Assembly: GCA_021234155.1 (NCBI GenBank)
Contig: JAJEKV010000022.1
Span: forward strand, 3,573,370-3,637,369
Origin: Isoetes taiwanensis
Taxonomy: Eukaryota; Streptophyta; Lycopodiopsida; Isoetales; Isoetaceae
Direction of reading: 5' to 3'
DNA: 64,000 nt
Shown here: piece after piece, positions 46,729 to 57,735 of the stretch
Layout of the letters: the number at the start of each line of letters is the position of its first letter
Position numbering within the stretch: the first letter of the stretch is position 1
The notes under the pieces: generated by a model
What the model was told of the DNA's origin: nothing
Database searches by the model: none
Seen by the model: only the letters and a program-made list of their open reading frames with translations
Made by a program: the position numbers and the translations under genes

Positions 46729-47112
46729 TTAAGCTTTCACATATTGAGCAAACTCTCTCTTAAGCTTGTTACAATCACGTTTGATATGGCCTTGTTTACC
46801 ACAGTACCAGCATGAGAATGGTTCTTTGGATTTGGACTTGGCTGCTGCAGAATTAGAAGAATAGGCTGATAATGGATGTGTTTCAGATTTAGATGAGTCC
46901 CTATTAGCAATAGAAGTGGATCTCACCTTAGAGTAGTGCGCAGATTCCTGATTCTCCTTTTTCCTTAGATCCATTTCTGCTTCCATGAGTAGTTGTTGAA
47001 GATGGTGGAAGCTGATTTTGATCCTGTGCTTGAGCTTATAATGGTTGACAATATGATGGTACTCAGATGATAATCCGTTCAAGGCATAGCGAATAAGCTT
47101 TACCTCATCCAT
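46729..47112 (-). CDS. Copia gag fragment with zinc knuckle
   Basis: 127-codon frame from MDEVKLIRYALNGLSSEYHH, a UBN2-type gag region, to SCWYCGKQGHIKRDCNKLKR, a CX2CX4HX4C nucleocapsid knuckle. The N-terminal half of gag is missing or shifted. Confidence 0.8.
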   Translation of the reverse strand: MDEVKLIRYALNGLSSEYHHIVNHYKLKHRIKISFHHLQQLLMEAEMDLRKKENQESAHYSKVRSTSIANRDSSKSETHPLSAYSSNSAAAKSKSKEPFSCWYCGKQGHIKRDCNKLKREFAQYVKA

Positions 47113-47245
47113 GTCTCCCCTTCCCTATTATTTGACTGATCCAGATTGCACCTTGCTTTTCTGCAAGCTTGTGCCTATCTGATCCCCTTTGAAGCAGCTT
47201 ATGACTCTCTGTTTTACCTTGCACTCTCTCCCCTTTTCAGTTTGG

Positions 47246-47257
47246 GCTCTGATACCA
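47246..47257 (-). other. Copia primer-binding site (initiator tRNA-Met)
   Basis: Minus strand TGGTATCAGAGC directly next to the LTR end TTTCA. Confidence 0.9.
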
Positions 47258-47455
47258 TGAAAGCTTTGTGTAGATTGATGAAAGGATGAAGAGAGATGCA
47301 CAAAGACAGGAAAGCATGAGCGCCTGAGCTCTGCTAGAAAGAACTACCCTAGAGGTGAGCGTAACTATGGCTTATAGTTGAGCCATGTCAGCAGCAGGTG
47401 ATGTGTCACCACATGCCTAGCCATCTAGTGACAGCTAGGATATCTTATCCTAACA
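47258..47455 (-). repeat. Copia 5' LTR, 198 bp
   Basis: Minus strand TGTTAGGATAAGATATCC ... AAAGCTTTCA, TG...CA termini, next to the primer site, with CTTCC outside. Confidence 0.88.
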
Positions 47456-47460
47456 CTTCC

Positions 47461-49312
47461 ATTGGTGAGTCACTTATTTTTTCAGGTTCTGCTAAATTTG
47501 AGATCTGCATATACCATTTACCAATCGAAGCAGCATATACACACAAAGTTCTACTTCAAGCTTCAAGAGAAGTACTGCATCAATAATCTTGTTCCTAAAG
47601 AAGATATCTATATCCTTTACCCAGGGAATGATGTTTTTCATACCTTGATGCCTTCTTTCAATCCCTTCAAGAATATTAATTTGTAGACAACACATTTATG
47701 CGCCAACTTGGATACTGTATGGCATAGGATATTGAAGTGCGTCATCTTTGTATGCTTCTACGTGTCTGTTTCATACTATACAAGCATACATGGCAATACA
47801 ATAATGTCAGGTATTTAATGGCAGATCAAGACCTGTATTTAGAAGTTTGGAGTGCATTAGTTTCTTGACTACAACATGCACATTATATTGTTTTAACAGG
47901 ATTAGACTATCTTTTACTGTCATGATAAGAAAGTGTGGAGCACATGGCAGTATCTGGCAACGTATATCACTAGCTGCAGAACTTGACAACATTTGGGAGA
48001 AAGTAGGGGGTTCTGAGTTTTTTTTTGGTTGAGATACAAGGTAGTTCAATCAGTTCCATTTGAGGTAATCTTCATTCAGATTTCCATGCTCGTATCCAAG
48101 CCTCAGCTCAAACTCTGGGGATCAAACAACTGGATGACAATATTTTGACCATTAATAGTAGATAACCGAGTAGTGGATCATCTGTCATCTCAAAAGGATG
48201 TTGGATGAACTCAAAAATTGGATCAAATAGTTATATTTAAGTGGCCTGTTTTGTACCCTTCATAATTCAGTTGGACAAATGTTAGTGTTCGGTGTTGGAA
48301 AATGTTGGAGGTTAACCAAGCAAATGCTGAAAGCTCAAGTGAGGGTGAAGTTTTTCTGCGTTCCTTTGTATGCAATGGATGGGTGTTTTTTATCTTGAGC
48401 AAAGCCAGACTTCCTCCGTAATTTCAAGCAGATGGGTCAGACTAATCTTAGTGCAGGATTTGCAGAAGCAAGTAATTCTAGAACTGACAGCTAGATGTTA
48501 CCAATTATGGTCTGGTCAATTTTGCACTGTGCACCAACTTCAACATCGTAGATATAAAATGAGCCGTGCAGCAGGGGGAGGTTATTAGTGCATTTCATAT
48601 TTAGCGAGTTATAAAGACTGCAATATCGAAAAGGAAGTTTCTGAAATAACCTTTGCTTCCAAATTGTACCTTGTAGTGCTCCATCTTCCCTGATAATTGC
48701 AGGATTATATACGGCAAAACCTAATCCAACTTCAGCAAAAAGACAAAGGCAAAAGATAAAAGACAACTTTTCTTTCGTTCCTCGTATAAAAAAGCGCAAA
48801 TTGCCCACATCGTTCAGTCCAAATAACAAACGCAAATTGCCCACCTTCAATTCCACAATTAACGTACCATGTTAGATGGCCATCTTAAATGGAGTTGTTT
48901 TCACAACAATACTTGCTAACCCACTTTTAACAACACAGAAATATACACTTCATGTGTACGGGTTTTCAGCCGACTACATTTGGGCTGAAATTTGCAACGT
49001 GTATTTCGGTGTACTTGAATGGCTTATTTGCCAAAAACTAATCTCATGGTTGTCCACGAGAATGCATTTGGAACGACAATTACATGATTTGTCATTCCAC
49101 ACTTGCCATATATTCTTGCAAACGCAGTTCCAACGACAATATTTGACTCACCTTCTAAGATGCAACCAGTAATATGCATCCCACAGCATGCCAAATTGCA
49201 GCATGAAGTCACAATAGTGCTGAACGTAAACATGTCTACCAGAATTTACCAACTCCCTAAGGAAACGAAAAGCTATCTTCGTGTTGGATATATCCCCTAA
49301 GGACATGAAAAG
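47461..49312. other. Low-information region with exon-like islands
   Basis: No confident gene. Coding-like plus-strand islands: 47480-47586 (SAKFEICIYHLPIEAAYTHK) and 47895-48030 (after TTTTAACAG; AHGSIWQRISLAAELDNIWE). Both could be exons of a decayed host gene. 48725-48842 is a ~115-bp segment repeated at 53345-53462. Confidence 0.35.
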
Positions 49313-49449
49313 GTTTTTTTTTTTAAAGTTCATTACAACTAAAAGAAATTCAATAGAATAGAATAGAATAAGTTTTTTAGCGTCCACGGAGACCAATTGG
49401 CCTATGGGACCCAAACAAAAAGAGAGCAGCAAGCATATTACTGACAGGA

Positions 49450-50272
49450 TTAAAAAACCCCCGCCCCGAAGGGTTTTCGAGGGAAAAACCTTAGCAGTAA
49501 TAAGCATGCTGGCACACTGTACAATTGCATAGGACAGTTCAATACCGTCCCGTAGGACACAAACGAGTCCGTGCATCCATAACCTCCTGGAGGTATGATC
49601 CCAACAATCCCACTGATGCTGTAGTCAATAACTGCGGCAACGGCTGGCCAGGCACTAGCAATCGAACATATCGCTCTCGGATGTGGGCAAATGCTGGGCA
49701 GATCTGGAGGGTATGACATTCATCCTCAATCGCGCCCTGGTGGCAACACTGGCAAAGCCGTTGTTCTCGTGGTTCCCCAGCCCAACGCCTTTCAATGCGG
49801 AGGCGATGTGCACCCGCGGCGAATGGAAGCTATAAGTCCGCGCTTCTTCATGGATACCGGGTGTACAAGTACCGGTGTGGGCCTCTTTGTGAGCCTAGGA
49901 TTGACTTTTGCTTTGGTAGTGTGCCGCTTAACACGCGCGCCGAGCCTCGCATCCCGTGAGCTTGCGAGGGGAAAGTAGCATCTAGGTACGGTTTAAGTGC
50001 CTCGCGATCTTTCTTTGTCCCCGACGGACGCATCGCTTTGCCTCGCACACCCCGGCCGTGAGAACCACCGAACTTGCTTGTCTTTCCAAAGAGATTTCAG
50101 GCGTTGGGGACCCATCGCCGGGCCAAAGCAAGGTGGCGTGTATCAGCCATAGCGACCACCTTTTGGAAGTAAAACGACATGGCGTTCCAATGCAGCCCGT
50201 TGAAGGGATAGAAAGCCTCGTCTCTCGGAGTAGGATCTGCACGGAATCGTGGACTTCACCCCGGGGCCCGTG
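49450..50272 (-). pseudogene. LINE C-terminal region with CCHC-like zinc motif
   Basis: Frame-broken. Near 49640-49760 the minus strand reads LCQCCHQGAIEDECHTLQIC, then HIRERY, the usual C-terminal zinc motif and basic helix of plant LINEs. Confidence 0.6.
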
Positions 50273-50959
50273 CTAAGAAGGCCTCTCGCACTGCTCGAGG
50301 TCATTCCGTGTGTTGAGGGATATCACCGGACCCCACACTTCTGCCCCATACAAAAGGACCGGCTCAACCAAGGCCCGAAACAAATGTGACTGGTGGCCCC
50401 AGGCATACGACTCTGCTTTGTGGCTGTTGTTCTGCATGGCATACAATGCTTTCCAACCCGGCGTGACCCGCAGAACCCCGATAGGCGCATCCCAATGAGT
50501 GGTAGTTGAGAACTCAATCCCCAAGTACTTGTAGGTCGGAGCCACCTCTACCTCCTGCCCCTGGTAAGTGAATGTGGGAAGCCTTGGCTGACGGGACGAT
50601 GCAACTAGCAGCACCCTAGTTTTGGCCAAGTTAACTCGCATGCCAGTGAATTGGCAAAAAGTGTCAAGAGCATCCAGGTGACGTTGCATGTCCTCTGGAG
50701 TATAGGCCATGAGGTTGACATCGTCAACATATATGAGCTGCCGGATTGTGTGATGCATGAGATGTGCGCCCGCACCTCCATGTTCAGAGAGCCAATCTTC
50801 CAACTGATCAATGTATAGGCCAAAGAGTGTGGGGGAGAGGGGGCAACCCTGATGCACTCCAATGCTACTGATCACTGGTTGTGCTGCCGATGTGATACGG
50901 CCTGAGCATGCCTCATACAGCCGATATACTGCATTCTGCAAGTCCAGGGAAACCTGCAC
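50273..50959 (-). CDS. LINE reverse transcriptase fragment
   Basis: 228-codon clean frame. SIGVHQGCPLSPTLFGLYID, then catalytic QLIYVDDVNLMAY, FCQFTGMRVNLAKTRVL and YKYLGIEF in non-LTR order, followed by EPVLLYGAEVWGP. The fingers part is missing because of 5' truncation. Confidence 0.88.
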   Translation of the reverse strand: MQVSLDLQNAVYRLYEACSGRITSAAQPVISSIGVHQGCPLSPTLFGLYIDQLEDWLSEHGGAGAHLMHHTIRQLIYVDDVNLMAYTPEDMQRHLDALDTFCQFTGMRVNLAKTRVLLVASSRQPRLPTFTYQGQEVEVAPTYKYLGIEFSTTTHWDAPIGVLRVTPGWKALYAMQNNSHKAESYAWGHQSHLFRALVEPVLLYGAEVWGPVISLNTRNDLEQCERPS

Positions 50960-51439
50960 AACTCAAGATTGACAGAAAAAACAAACTATAGCATTTTTGG
51001 AAGCAGGAATAAGGAACAAAACATGCCAAGTCATTTCAAAGGCAATAAAACCCGTTCGTACCAGCGCACATGCAGGATAGGGCTACACATGCTGAAAAAA
51101 GCATGCGGTGTTTGGACTATTGTATATACTCAGCTTATAAATGGGTTCAAAAGAAACTTTAGTTGTGCACGCACATCTTGAAGAAGGAAGAAGAAAAATA
51201 CATTTTTGTTGGGCATGAAAAACTATTGGAGGAAGACATGGAACATATTGCTATTGGATTTTAGAAAGTAGCATTTGATGTGTGAGCAAAGTCATTCCAG
51301 GCATATAAAGTGCAATGCGAACGTGATGTACATTATAGATGGAACAACGTGGGCATCGTCATCCTGTTTTCTTTTTTGTTTCTACCTATAATATTAAGTC
51401 CACCTACAAAAGAAACTTTAGTTGTGCACAAATGAAAGT
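50960..51439. other. Intergenic; short direct repeat
   Basis: No gene. AAGAAACTTTAGTTGTGCAC occurs at about 51153 and again at 51411, about 257 bp apart, and may flank a deleted or unrecognised insertion. Confidence 0.35.
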
Positions 51440-51905
51440 AGCATTTCAAAGCCTTATATAACTAAATGTCATGACATTGTGATGTATACTCGTCGTTCAT
51501 TGTCTTAGATTGTTCTAGACAAGTTAACCACCTTCAAGTGATCCGTGTATTATAATCTAATAATCTGAAACGATGTACCTTTCTACATGCCTAGTAAATG
51601 GCTCACAGCCTTTTTTTGTTAAGCTCTCTTTTATTTTCTGCTTAAGCCACTGCTTTTTCCTGAGGACCGCATCTCATGCTGCTTCACCTGAGCTGGCTTT
51701 TGCCTGTATTGAAACCACAACAGTACAAACACAGCTGTTAAGAAATTAAAAGAGCACATTAAATTCCAATAACAATCATGCTAAAGCCAACAGCATATTA
51801 ACGTAATATCCATTTAAAACCGTGATGATTTGCTTCAGCAGTGCAAACCACAAAGTTGCTTATAGTAGACATATATGATTGTATCAACTCCTCGCATCCT
51901 ACACA
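51440..51905 (-). pseudogene. Host gene 3'-terminal exon region (inverted copy of 42640-43110)
   Basis: Minus strand, TTTCTTAACAG acceptor then an exon reading FVLLWFQYRQKPAQVKQHEM, SSGKSSGLSRK and a stop. The ORF is clean here, so this is probably the more original copy. Function unknown. Confidence 0.5.
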
Positions 51906-53172
51906 GAGAAAAAAAGCAATGCATCTATGCAAATAGTGATGCTCTCACTTTTCAATGTGACGACAAAAAAACCAAACATGGCGGAAAACAAAAACAGCAG
52001 GAAGTAAACAAAATAAATACTTTCTGAATGGCAGGTTTTAAAATTTCTGTCTGCAGAAGTTTCTCCCTTTGACCAGATGCTTTATTTGCACTTAGGCTTG
52101 GAAACTCAAAGCCCTCAAGGTCAGGTCTGTGAAGCACACGTATAAATATTTAGAAGCAGGTTTTTGCCCCTGTTCAAAGCCAAGAGCATAAAGGGCCTGA
52201 GCCAGCAGAGAACCACCACAGAAATATAAAGCCAAAAGATGCCATTTTCGTTTAATGTGTCCTTTTGCATACTTGAAACTATCCTAACCTTAGTACCAAG
52301 ATAAACCTGACCTTTGTACTGGCCTATAGCTTTTATAACTTTGCACGTTAAGGCATAATTCATCGGGGCAAACCTAAGGACTATTTGGTGCGAGCTGCTA
52401 GCTGTTGGGTGCAAGGTTGTCCATTCTTCCAAGGGAAATTGTAAAAAAGCTTGTAAGAAGTACGAATTTAACATAAATGCATACTTGCTTTGCGTCCACC
52501 TACTAAGAAATCCCTCTCTTGAACTTGGTTCTACTTCTGCAAATGGAGAGTTCTTCTGCAAAGCAGCATTATATCACGGATAAATTATAGTAGAACATTA
52601 CATAAAAGAGGTATGGCACTCACCTAGTGAATCCCTTGCTTGACGGTGGCCAGAATACCTATTCAATTATAAAACATGTATTAGACGTTCATAGGAAGCC
52701 TTGGAAGGACCACATGCAAGATATGACCGATAGGTCTCTGTTCTTCCTGGTATAATGCCATCCTCTGTAGAACATTACATAAATGCATGAAATTCCTTTG
52801 AAGCTAAATGAAGAGGGAAGAAACACAGAATTACTCTTGTACCTATCTCAGGGCCAAGTACTGTATCTCCATCAGCATCTAGCATCTGCATCAGTCTTTG
52901 GGGTTTCAGATGGTATAGGTGCACCACTGATTACTTGATGTAACAAAGATTCCCATCCCAACTCCAAAAGTCTGGCCACTTCTTCTGCTCAGGTTACCCG
53001 CAGTACAGAATTGTAAACATGTACCTCAAAACCTGGAATTATAATTAGTTCAATGCCACAACCCTCCATCTCATGTAGCATATAAACAGACACTTTGCTC
53101 CCCAGTTTTAGACTCCCTAAAAGCAGAGCGACCATACCCTCAGCCAGGGATCTAGCTATATTGTCAGGATCA
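51640..53172 (-). pseudogene. Fragmented multi-exon host gene
   Basis: Minus-strand coding islands with splice-like borders, in order: about 53170-52985 (DPDNIARSLAEGMVALLLGS, VSVYMLHEMEGCGIELIIIP), 52984-52860 (EEVARLLELGWESLLHQVIS, SETPKTDADA), 52760-52670 (PGRTETYRSYLACGPSKAS), 52561-52230 (EVEPSSREGFLSRWTQ, TLHPTASSSHQIVLRFAP, CKVIKAIGQYKGQVYLGT), 52125-52020 (DLEGFEFPSLSANKASGQRE), then the 51640 terminal exon. They read as one soluble eukaryotic protein, not a transposon. I cannot name it. Stops in some islands suggest decay. Confidence 0.5.
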
Positions 53173-53337
53173 ACACTTCTTTTTTATTGTGCTTGCAACA
53201 GCATGATTCCAATTTGCGAGCCATTAACTCATTCTCTATATTTCATTAACTCATTCATCTTATTACAGAAGGCAAAAAGAGGGCGGCCCCAAACTTTGGC
53301 CTCTTTCCCTTTCACTCGCCTTTTAGTTTCCAAAACG

Positions 53338-53462
53338 CAAAAAGACAAAGGCAAAAGATAAAAGACAACTCAAAAAGACAAAGGTAAAAGATAAAAGACA
53401 ACTTTTCTTTCCTTCCTCGTATAAAAAAGCGCAAAAACCCCACATCGTTCAGTCTAAATAAC
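53338..53462. repeat. Repeat shared with 48725-48842
   Basis: Direct copy containing AGATAAAAGACAACTTTTCT, CGTATAAAAAAGCGCAAA and CATCGTTCAGTC. Its start is itself tandemly duplicated (AAAAGACAAAGGCAAAAGAT, AAAGACAAAGGTAAAAGATA). The polypurine tract begins immediately after it. Confidence 0.75.
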
Positions 53463-53511
53463 GAGGGAAGGAGGAAGAGATAAAGTGGAAAAGGTAAATG
53501 GAAAGGGCATG

Positions 53512-53549
<38 letters not shown>

Positions 53550-54975
53550 AAAGGTTGAAAAAAGGAGAAAATGCAGGAGAAAAAAAGCATGGAAAAGGGG
53601 AGGAGGAAAAAAGCATGGGAAAAGAAAGGAGCATGGGAAAAGGGGGAAAAAGAGAAGCGTTGAGGAAAGAGGAAAAAGGAAGGGACAAATGGCATAGGAA
53701 AAGGGAAAAAAAAAGAGAGGGAAAGGGAAGGGAAAAACGCATCAAGAAAAGGGGAAGAGTGAAAGGTTGGAAAGATGAGGAAAAGGGAAGGGACAAGGGG
53801 GAACAAGAAAAGGATGGAGAGAGGGGAAAAGAAAAGGGGCATAGAAAAAAGGAAAGTGAGAAGAAAGAAAAAAGGAAAGAAAAAAAAGGGGAAAGGGAAC
53901 CTAGGTAAAGGTCACAAGGAAAAAAAGAAAGAGGGAAACGAGAAAAGGGAAGGGGGAAGGCATGAGAGAAAAGGGAAGAGGAAAATGGTGAAGAAAGGGA
54001 AAAAAAGAAAAAGGGAAAAGAAAAGGGGCAAAGAGAGAAAGGGTGGGGAAAAAGAGGAAAATGGGTATAGGAAATAAGAGAATAAAACAAATGTGCAAAA
54101 GGCATGGAAAAAAGGAAAAAGAAAAGGAAAGGAAGGGAAAAAGTGCACAGGAAAAGGATCGGCAAAGGAGGAAAATGGAAAGAAAAAAATCCATCAAGAA
54201 AAGGAAACGGGAAAAACGGGAAAGGGAAAGGGAAGCAGGGGAGTGATGGAGGGGAGGGAAAGGGAAAAAGGACACGAGGAAAGGAAAAGAGAAAAGAAAA
54301 AGGAAGGGTTGAAAGAAGGGAAAATTGCACGGGAAGAGAGAAAGGGTGGGAAAAGGAGGAAAAGGAAGCACGGAAAAATAGAAAGAAGAAAAGGGTAGGA
54401 AAAAGGGCATGGGAAAAGGGAAATAGAAAAGAAAAAAGAATGGAAAAGAGGGGAAGAGAGAGAGGCACGGGAAAAAGGAAATGAGGAAAATGGAAAAGGG
54501 GAAGAGAAAAAGGGAACATGGAAAAGGGAAAGAGGGAAAGGGTGAGGAGATTTAAAAAGGGAAGGTAAAAAGGGCATGAAAAACGGGAGGGAGAAAAGAA
54601 AAATGGAAGGGAAAAGGGCACACAAAAAAAGGAGGAAAAGAGTGGGAAAAGGAGGAAAAGAGAAGGGAAAATAGGCATGGAAAAGAGCGAAAGAGTAAAA
54701 GGTTGAGAAAAAGGGAAGACATGGAAAAAGGGTGGGGAAAAGAGAAGGCATAAAAAAGGAGAAAGGGGAAGGGAAAAGGGCAAAGAAAAAAGAGAAGAGG
54801 GAAAAGGTGGAGAAAGGAGCAAAAGGGAAGGGAAAAAGGTTATCGGGAACAAGGAAGGGGGAAGGAAAGGGATGGGAAAACAAGGAAACATGTGAGAAAG
54901 ACGAGAAAAAAAAGGAAAAGAAAAAAAAGAGAGAGAAAATAAGAAAAAATGAAATGTGGGATAGAGCAACTTGAA
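53463..54975. repeat. 1.5-kb polypurine tract
   Basis: Almost only A and G on the plus strand, interrupted mainly by CAT within GCATGG and single T or C. Built of loose GGGAAAAGG repeats. The long minus-strand reading frames here (Phe, Ser, Pro, Leu only) are composition artefacts. A 35-base A-run sits at about 53511-53544. Confidence 0.9.
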
Positions 54976-55144
54976 AAGGGAAAGGGATAGGGCTTTTCTC
55001 ACTGCATCCCAAAGCATTTACAGGCTCTCAACTTATGCCCAGCAACGCTGGGCACCATTACTAGAAACCCTCCCCTCCCTTCCATTAAAAGAAACATTCA
55101 TTATTATTAAAAGAAAACGTCATGAGATTAAACAAGACAATTTG

Positions 55145-55534
55145 ATTTGATAAAAGCAAAAGGGAAAAGGGTGGGGATAAGAGAAGAGAAAAAGGCATGG
55201 AAAACGAAAAGGGAAAGGGAACCTGGGAAAAGGGCACGAGGGAAGGAGGAAGAGATAAAGTGGAAAAGGTAAATGGAAAGGGCATGAAAAAAAAAAAAGG
55301 AGGAAAAGGTTGAAAAAAGGAGAAAATGCAGGAGAAAAAAAGCATGGAAAAGGGGAGGAGGAAAAAAGCATGGGAAAAGGAAGGAGCATGGGAAAAGGGG
55401 GAAAAAGAGAAGCGTTGAGGAAAGAGGAAAAAGAAAGGGACAAATGGCATAGGAAAAGGGGAAAAAAAAAAAGAGAGGGAAAGGGAAGGGAAAAACGCAT
55501 CAAGAAAAGGGGAAGAGTGAAAGGTTGGAAAGAT
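55145..55534. repeat. Second polypurine block, partial duplicate
   Basis: 55236-55534 repeats 53461-53774 nearly base for base. The A-run is shorter here (about 12 bases against about 35). It stops exactly where the CACTA-like terminus starts. Confidence 0.85.
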
Positions 55535-55728
55535 CACAACAAGAAAATGGTCATTTAGCGACGTCTATAGCGACGTCTGAGCGACGCCGCCGGCGTTGTA
55601 ATTGTCGCATCAAGCAGGCATATCGCCGCGATGCGACGCGGCGCCGCATGTATTTGGTGCATCGCGTCCAGACGCAGACGCGATACGTACGTGATAAGAC
55701 GTCGGCAGACGCCGCAGATGCGACGTGA

Positions 55729-55989
55729 CACGTGAAATATACACGTGGAATAAACACGTGGAATATACACGTGGAACATCAACAAAATCCACGTGTAAAA
55801 GTTACGCGGTATCGCCGCATGCGACGTGACACGTGGAAACGTATTAATTTCGGAATATACACGCGGAATATACACGCAGCGCACGTATATACCGCCGTAT
55901 ACGCGACGCGGACACGGGAATATACACGTGGAAAATTCAAAATCCGGCAGATAGAAAAAGCCACGTGGCAAAAAAAAAAAGGCCACGTG
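55729..55989. promoter_or_regulatory. Cluster of nine CACGTG (G-box) palindromes
   Basis: Sites at 55729, 55742, 55755, 55768, 55790, 55830, 55925, 55962 and 55984. The first four are spaced exactly 13 bp, separated by GAATATA or similar. G-boxes bind plant bHLH and bZIP proteins. Subterminal arrays are also transposase-binding sites in CACTA elements. Confidence 0.75.
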
Positions 55990-56043
55990 GATACGTCGCA
56001 TCGATGTGTAGGGGAAAAAAATAAAAAAAAAATAAAAAATATA

Positions 56044-56205
56044 TTTATATAAAAAATATAAATATAAAAATATGTTTAAATAATCACAAAAGTGTTTTTA
56101 TATTTATATTTTTAAATAGTCACAAAATTATTTTTATATTTATATTTTTAAATAATCACAAAAGTGAATTGTATTTATATTTTTAAATAATCACAAAAGA
56201 CTCGT
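56044..56205. repeat. AT-rich tandem repeat, ~45-50 bp unit
   Basis: Four degenerate copies of TATTTATATTTTTAAATAAT followed by CACAAAAGT. Confidence 0.8.
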
Positions 56206-56689
56206 TAAGAGGAGTATCCACCCTTTTAGCCTAGAGCTAATCTCCGCCGATTCAAGTGGAGTAGTCATCCGAAGCACGAAGTTTGAGGACGCTCGAACCG
56301 TCGGGCCAGCGGTTGCGATTGGATGGCTCTCCAGCAATGTTTGCAGATCCCTCGCCGACCCCGCGCCCCATGTCATGCTCTAGATCTTCATTCATATCCG
56401 CCACTGCTTCCTATAAAAACCAAAAGAATATGGCGTTAATGTAGTTCATAGAATTATAATAATTTTCTACAACGCACCCCCACATTCCCGCGAAGTGAGA
56501 CAGTTCCCTCGTCGTATAACTGTTGATACAGATAAACGACTCCACGCCCGTGGCTACTTAATGCGTCTTTGCTTGTTAGGGGAAACCCAGTATAGATGTT
56601 CATATGACAATATAACGAGTATTAGCTAGTGACATTTAAAGTTCTTATTAAAATTAATGTGAACTAATATAGCTCTTTACGAATCTATG

Positions 56690-57520
56690 GAAAAACCCTT
56701 CGACCACGGAGCCCAAATGAGACGGCTTTCGCTCACTTTTAGTTGCTTTGTCGGTCCGAGCTCTATGTTTGTTTTCTGGATCCTTTGCACGTTCGAATGC
56801 AATCTGATTGCAAGGCACACAACATTATCACAAGTTAAAGTGAACGAATGACAAAAAAAATAAGAAATACCTTGATATCTTCCTTGTGGAGATTAAGTGG
56901 TTTAGGGACTTTTGACCAATCGCCTCCTTCTTTTTCGCAAGTCTGCTTCAGTTCCTTGACCACATGGTGCCTTTGACATAAATCGATAGATCAACGCAAT
57001 ATCAAAATAATAAAAACAAGACTATGACTAGGTCATGTACCTCCTTTTTTTTTCGTGATAAGCTCGCCCATCATCAAGTGAGCTTCTTCGATTAAACGCC
57101 TTTGCTTTTTCTATCTCGGGAAACTCTGTTTCATTTTATTTTTGACGCTCTCTATTTCGCGTTGGTCATAAGCGAGCCACTCCCCCTATACCGGGGGAGG
57201 CCATAAGCGAGAGATATTATTTGTGACCGGCCCTGGGTGTAGTATAAAAGACACTTCCCTCATCATCCTTCTTAGGAAGAGCGTCCCTGAAGCATAAATG
57301 GTGGGTATATAAAAGCGTGTTTATGTCTACCGTCAATATACATATCCCGTGCCAACCATGAATGATATTGGTTGCAATAATAGAATGATACTTACAAACC
57401 ATACAGATGAAAAATAGTATTTTCATGGTTCGAAATGTGCCACCAATGAGCCCCGGCAGACTTATCTTTGCAGTCTTGATCATCTTGACCCGGGAGGAGG
57501 GAGAGACGCATAATGCCATG
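56690..57520 (-). pseudogene. Exon debris of an element-encoded or captured gene
   Basis: Minus-strand coding islands with splice-like borders. 57520-57405 reads SLLPGQDDQDCKDKSAGAHW, ending at GTTTGGTAAGTATC, a donor match. 57290-57220 follows TTTATGCTTCAG and reads DALPKKDDEGSVFYTTPRAG. 56970-56880 reads CEKEGGDWSKVPKPLNLHKE. 56815-56705 reads AFERAKDPENKHRARTDKAT, KSERKPSHLGS. Charged and TNPA-like in character; the family link is a guess. Confidence 0.4.
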
Positions 57521-57735
57521 AATATTGCATCAGCAGAAAGAGGGCCACAATGAGGACGACTGCTAAGAATTGAGCCTCCGCCATGACTATATATATTAAT
57601 TTGAACATAACGAGAATTAGCGAGAGAAAAGCTTTGAACAAGTGTCTTTGAATAAATACCTAAATTTATATTCTTATCTTCTTATTTATATTAGAAAAGT
57701 ATCTCAGATATATGTATGGGGTGCATATCGAACTC
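57521..57735. other. Intergenic, AT-rich
   Basis: No gene supported. Confidence 0.3.

Larger units (their letters stand above)
43630..47455 (-). mobile_element. Ty1-copia retrotransposon, full span but degenerate
   Basis: 5-bp target duplication CTTCC at 43625-43629 and 47456-47460. Order on the minus strand is gag, integrase, reverse transcriptase, RNase H, which is diagnostic for copia. Protease and the integrase N-terminus are deleted between 46600 and 46729. It contains a 556-bp MITE in the reverse transcriptase/RNase H boundary. The 3' part is duplicated at 33144-34179. Frames are broken by shifts and stops, so it is not autonomous. Confidence 0.9.
49313..50959 (-). mobile_element. 5'-truncated LINE (non-LTR retrotransposon)
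   Basis: Minus strand. Reverse transcriptase, then a C-terminal zinc motif, then a 3' untranslated stretch with ATTCT repeats, ending in an 11-nt A-tail at 49313-49323. 5' truncation near 50960 is typical of LINE insertion. I could not confirm a target duplication. Confidence 0.8.

Noticed and set aside
53485-54484. Plus-strand Lys/Glu/Arg-rich frames
   Set aside because: Same tract read on the other strand; no domain and no conserved start.
53312-55017. Long minus-strand frames (up to 522 codons) rich in Phe, Ser, Pro and Leu
   Set aside because: They are translations of the complement of a polypurine tract. Stop codons need A and G mixes absent from pyrimidine sequence, so open frames are expected by composition.
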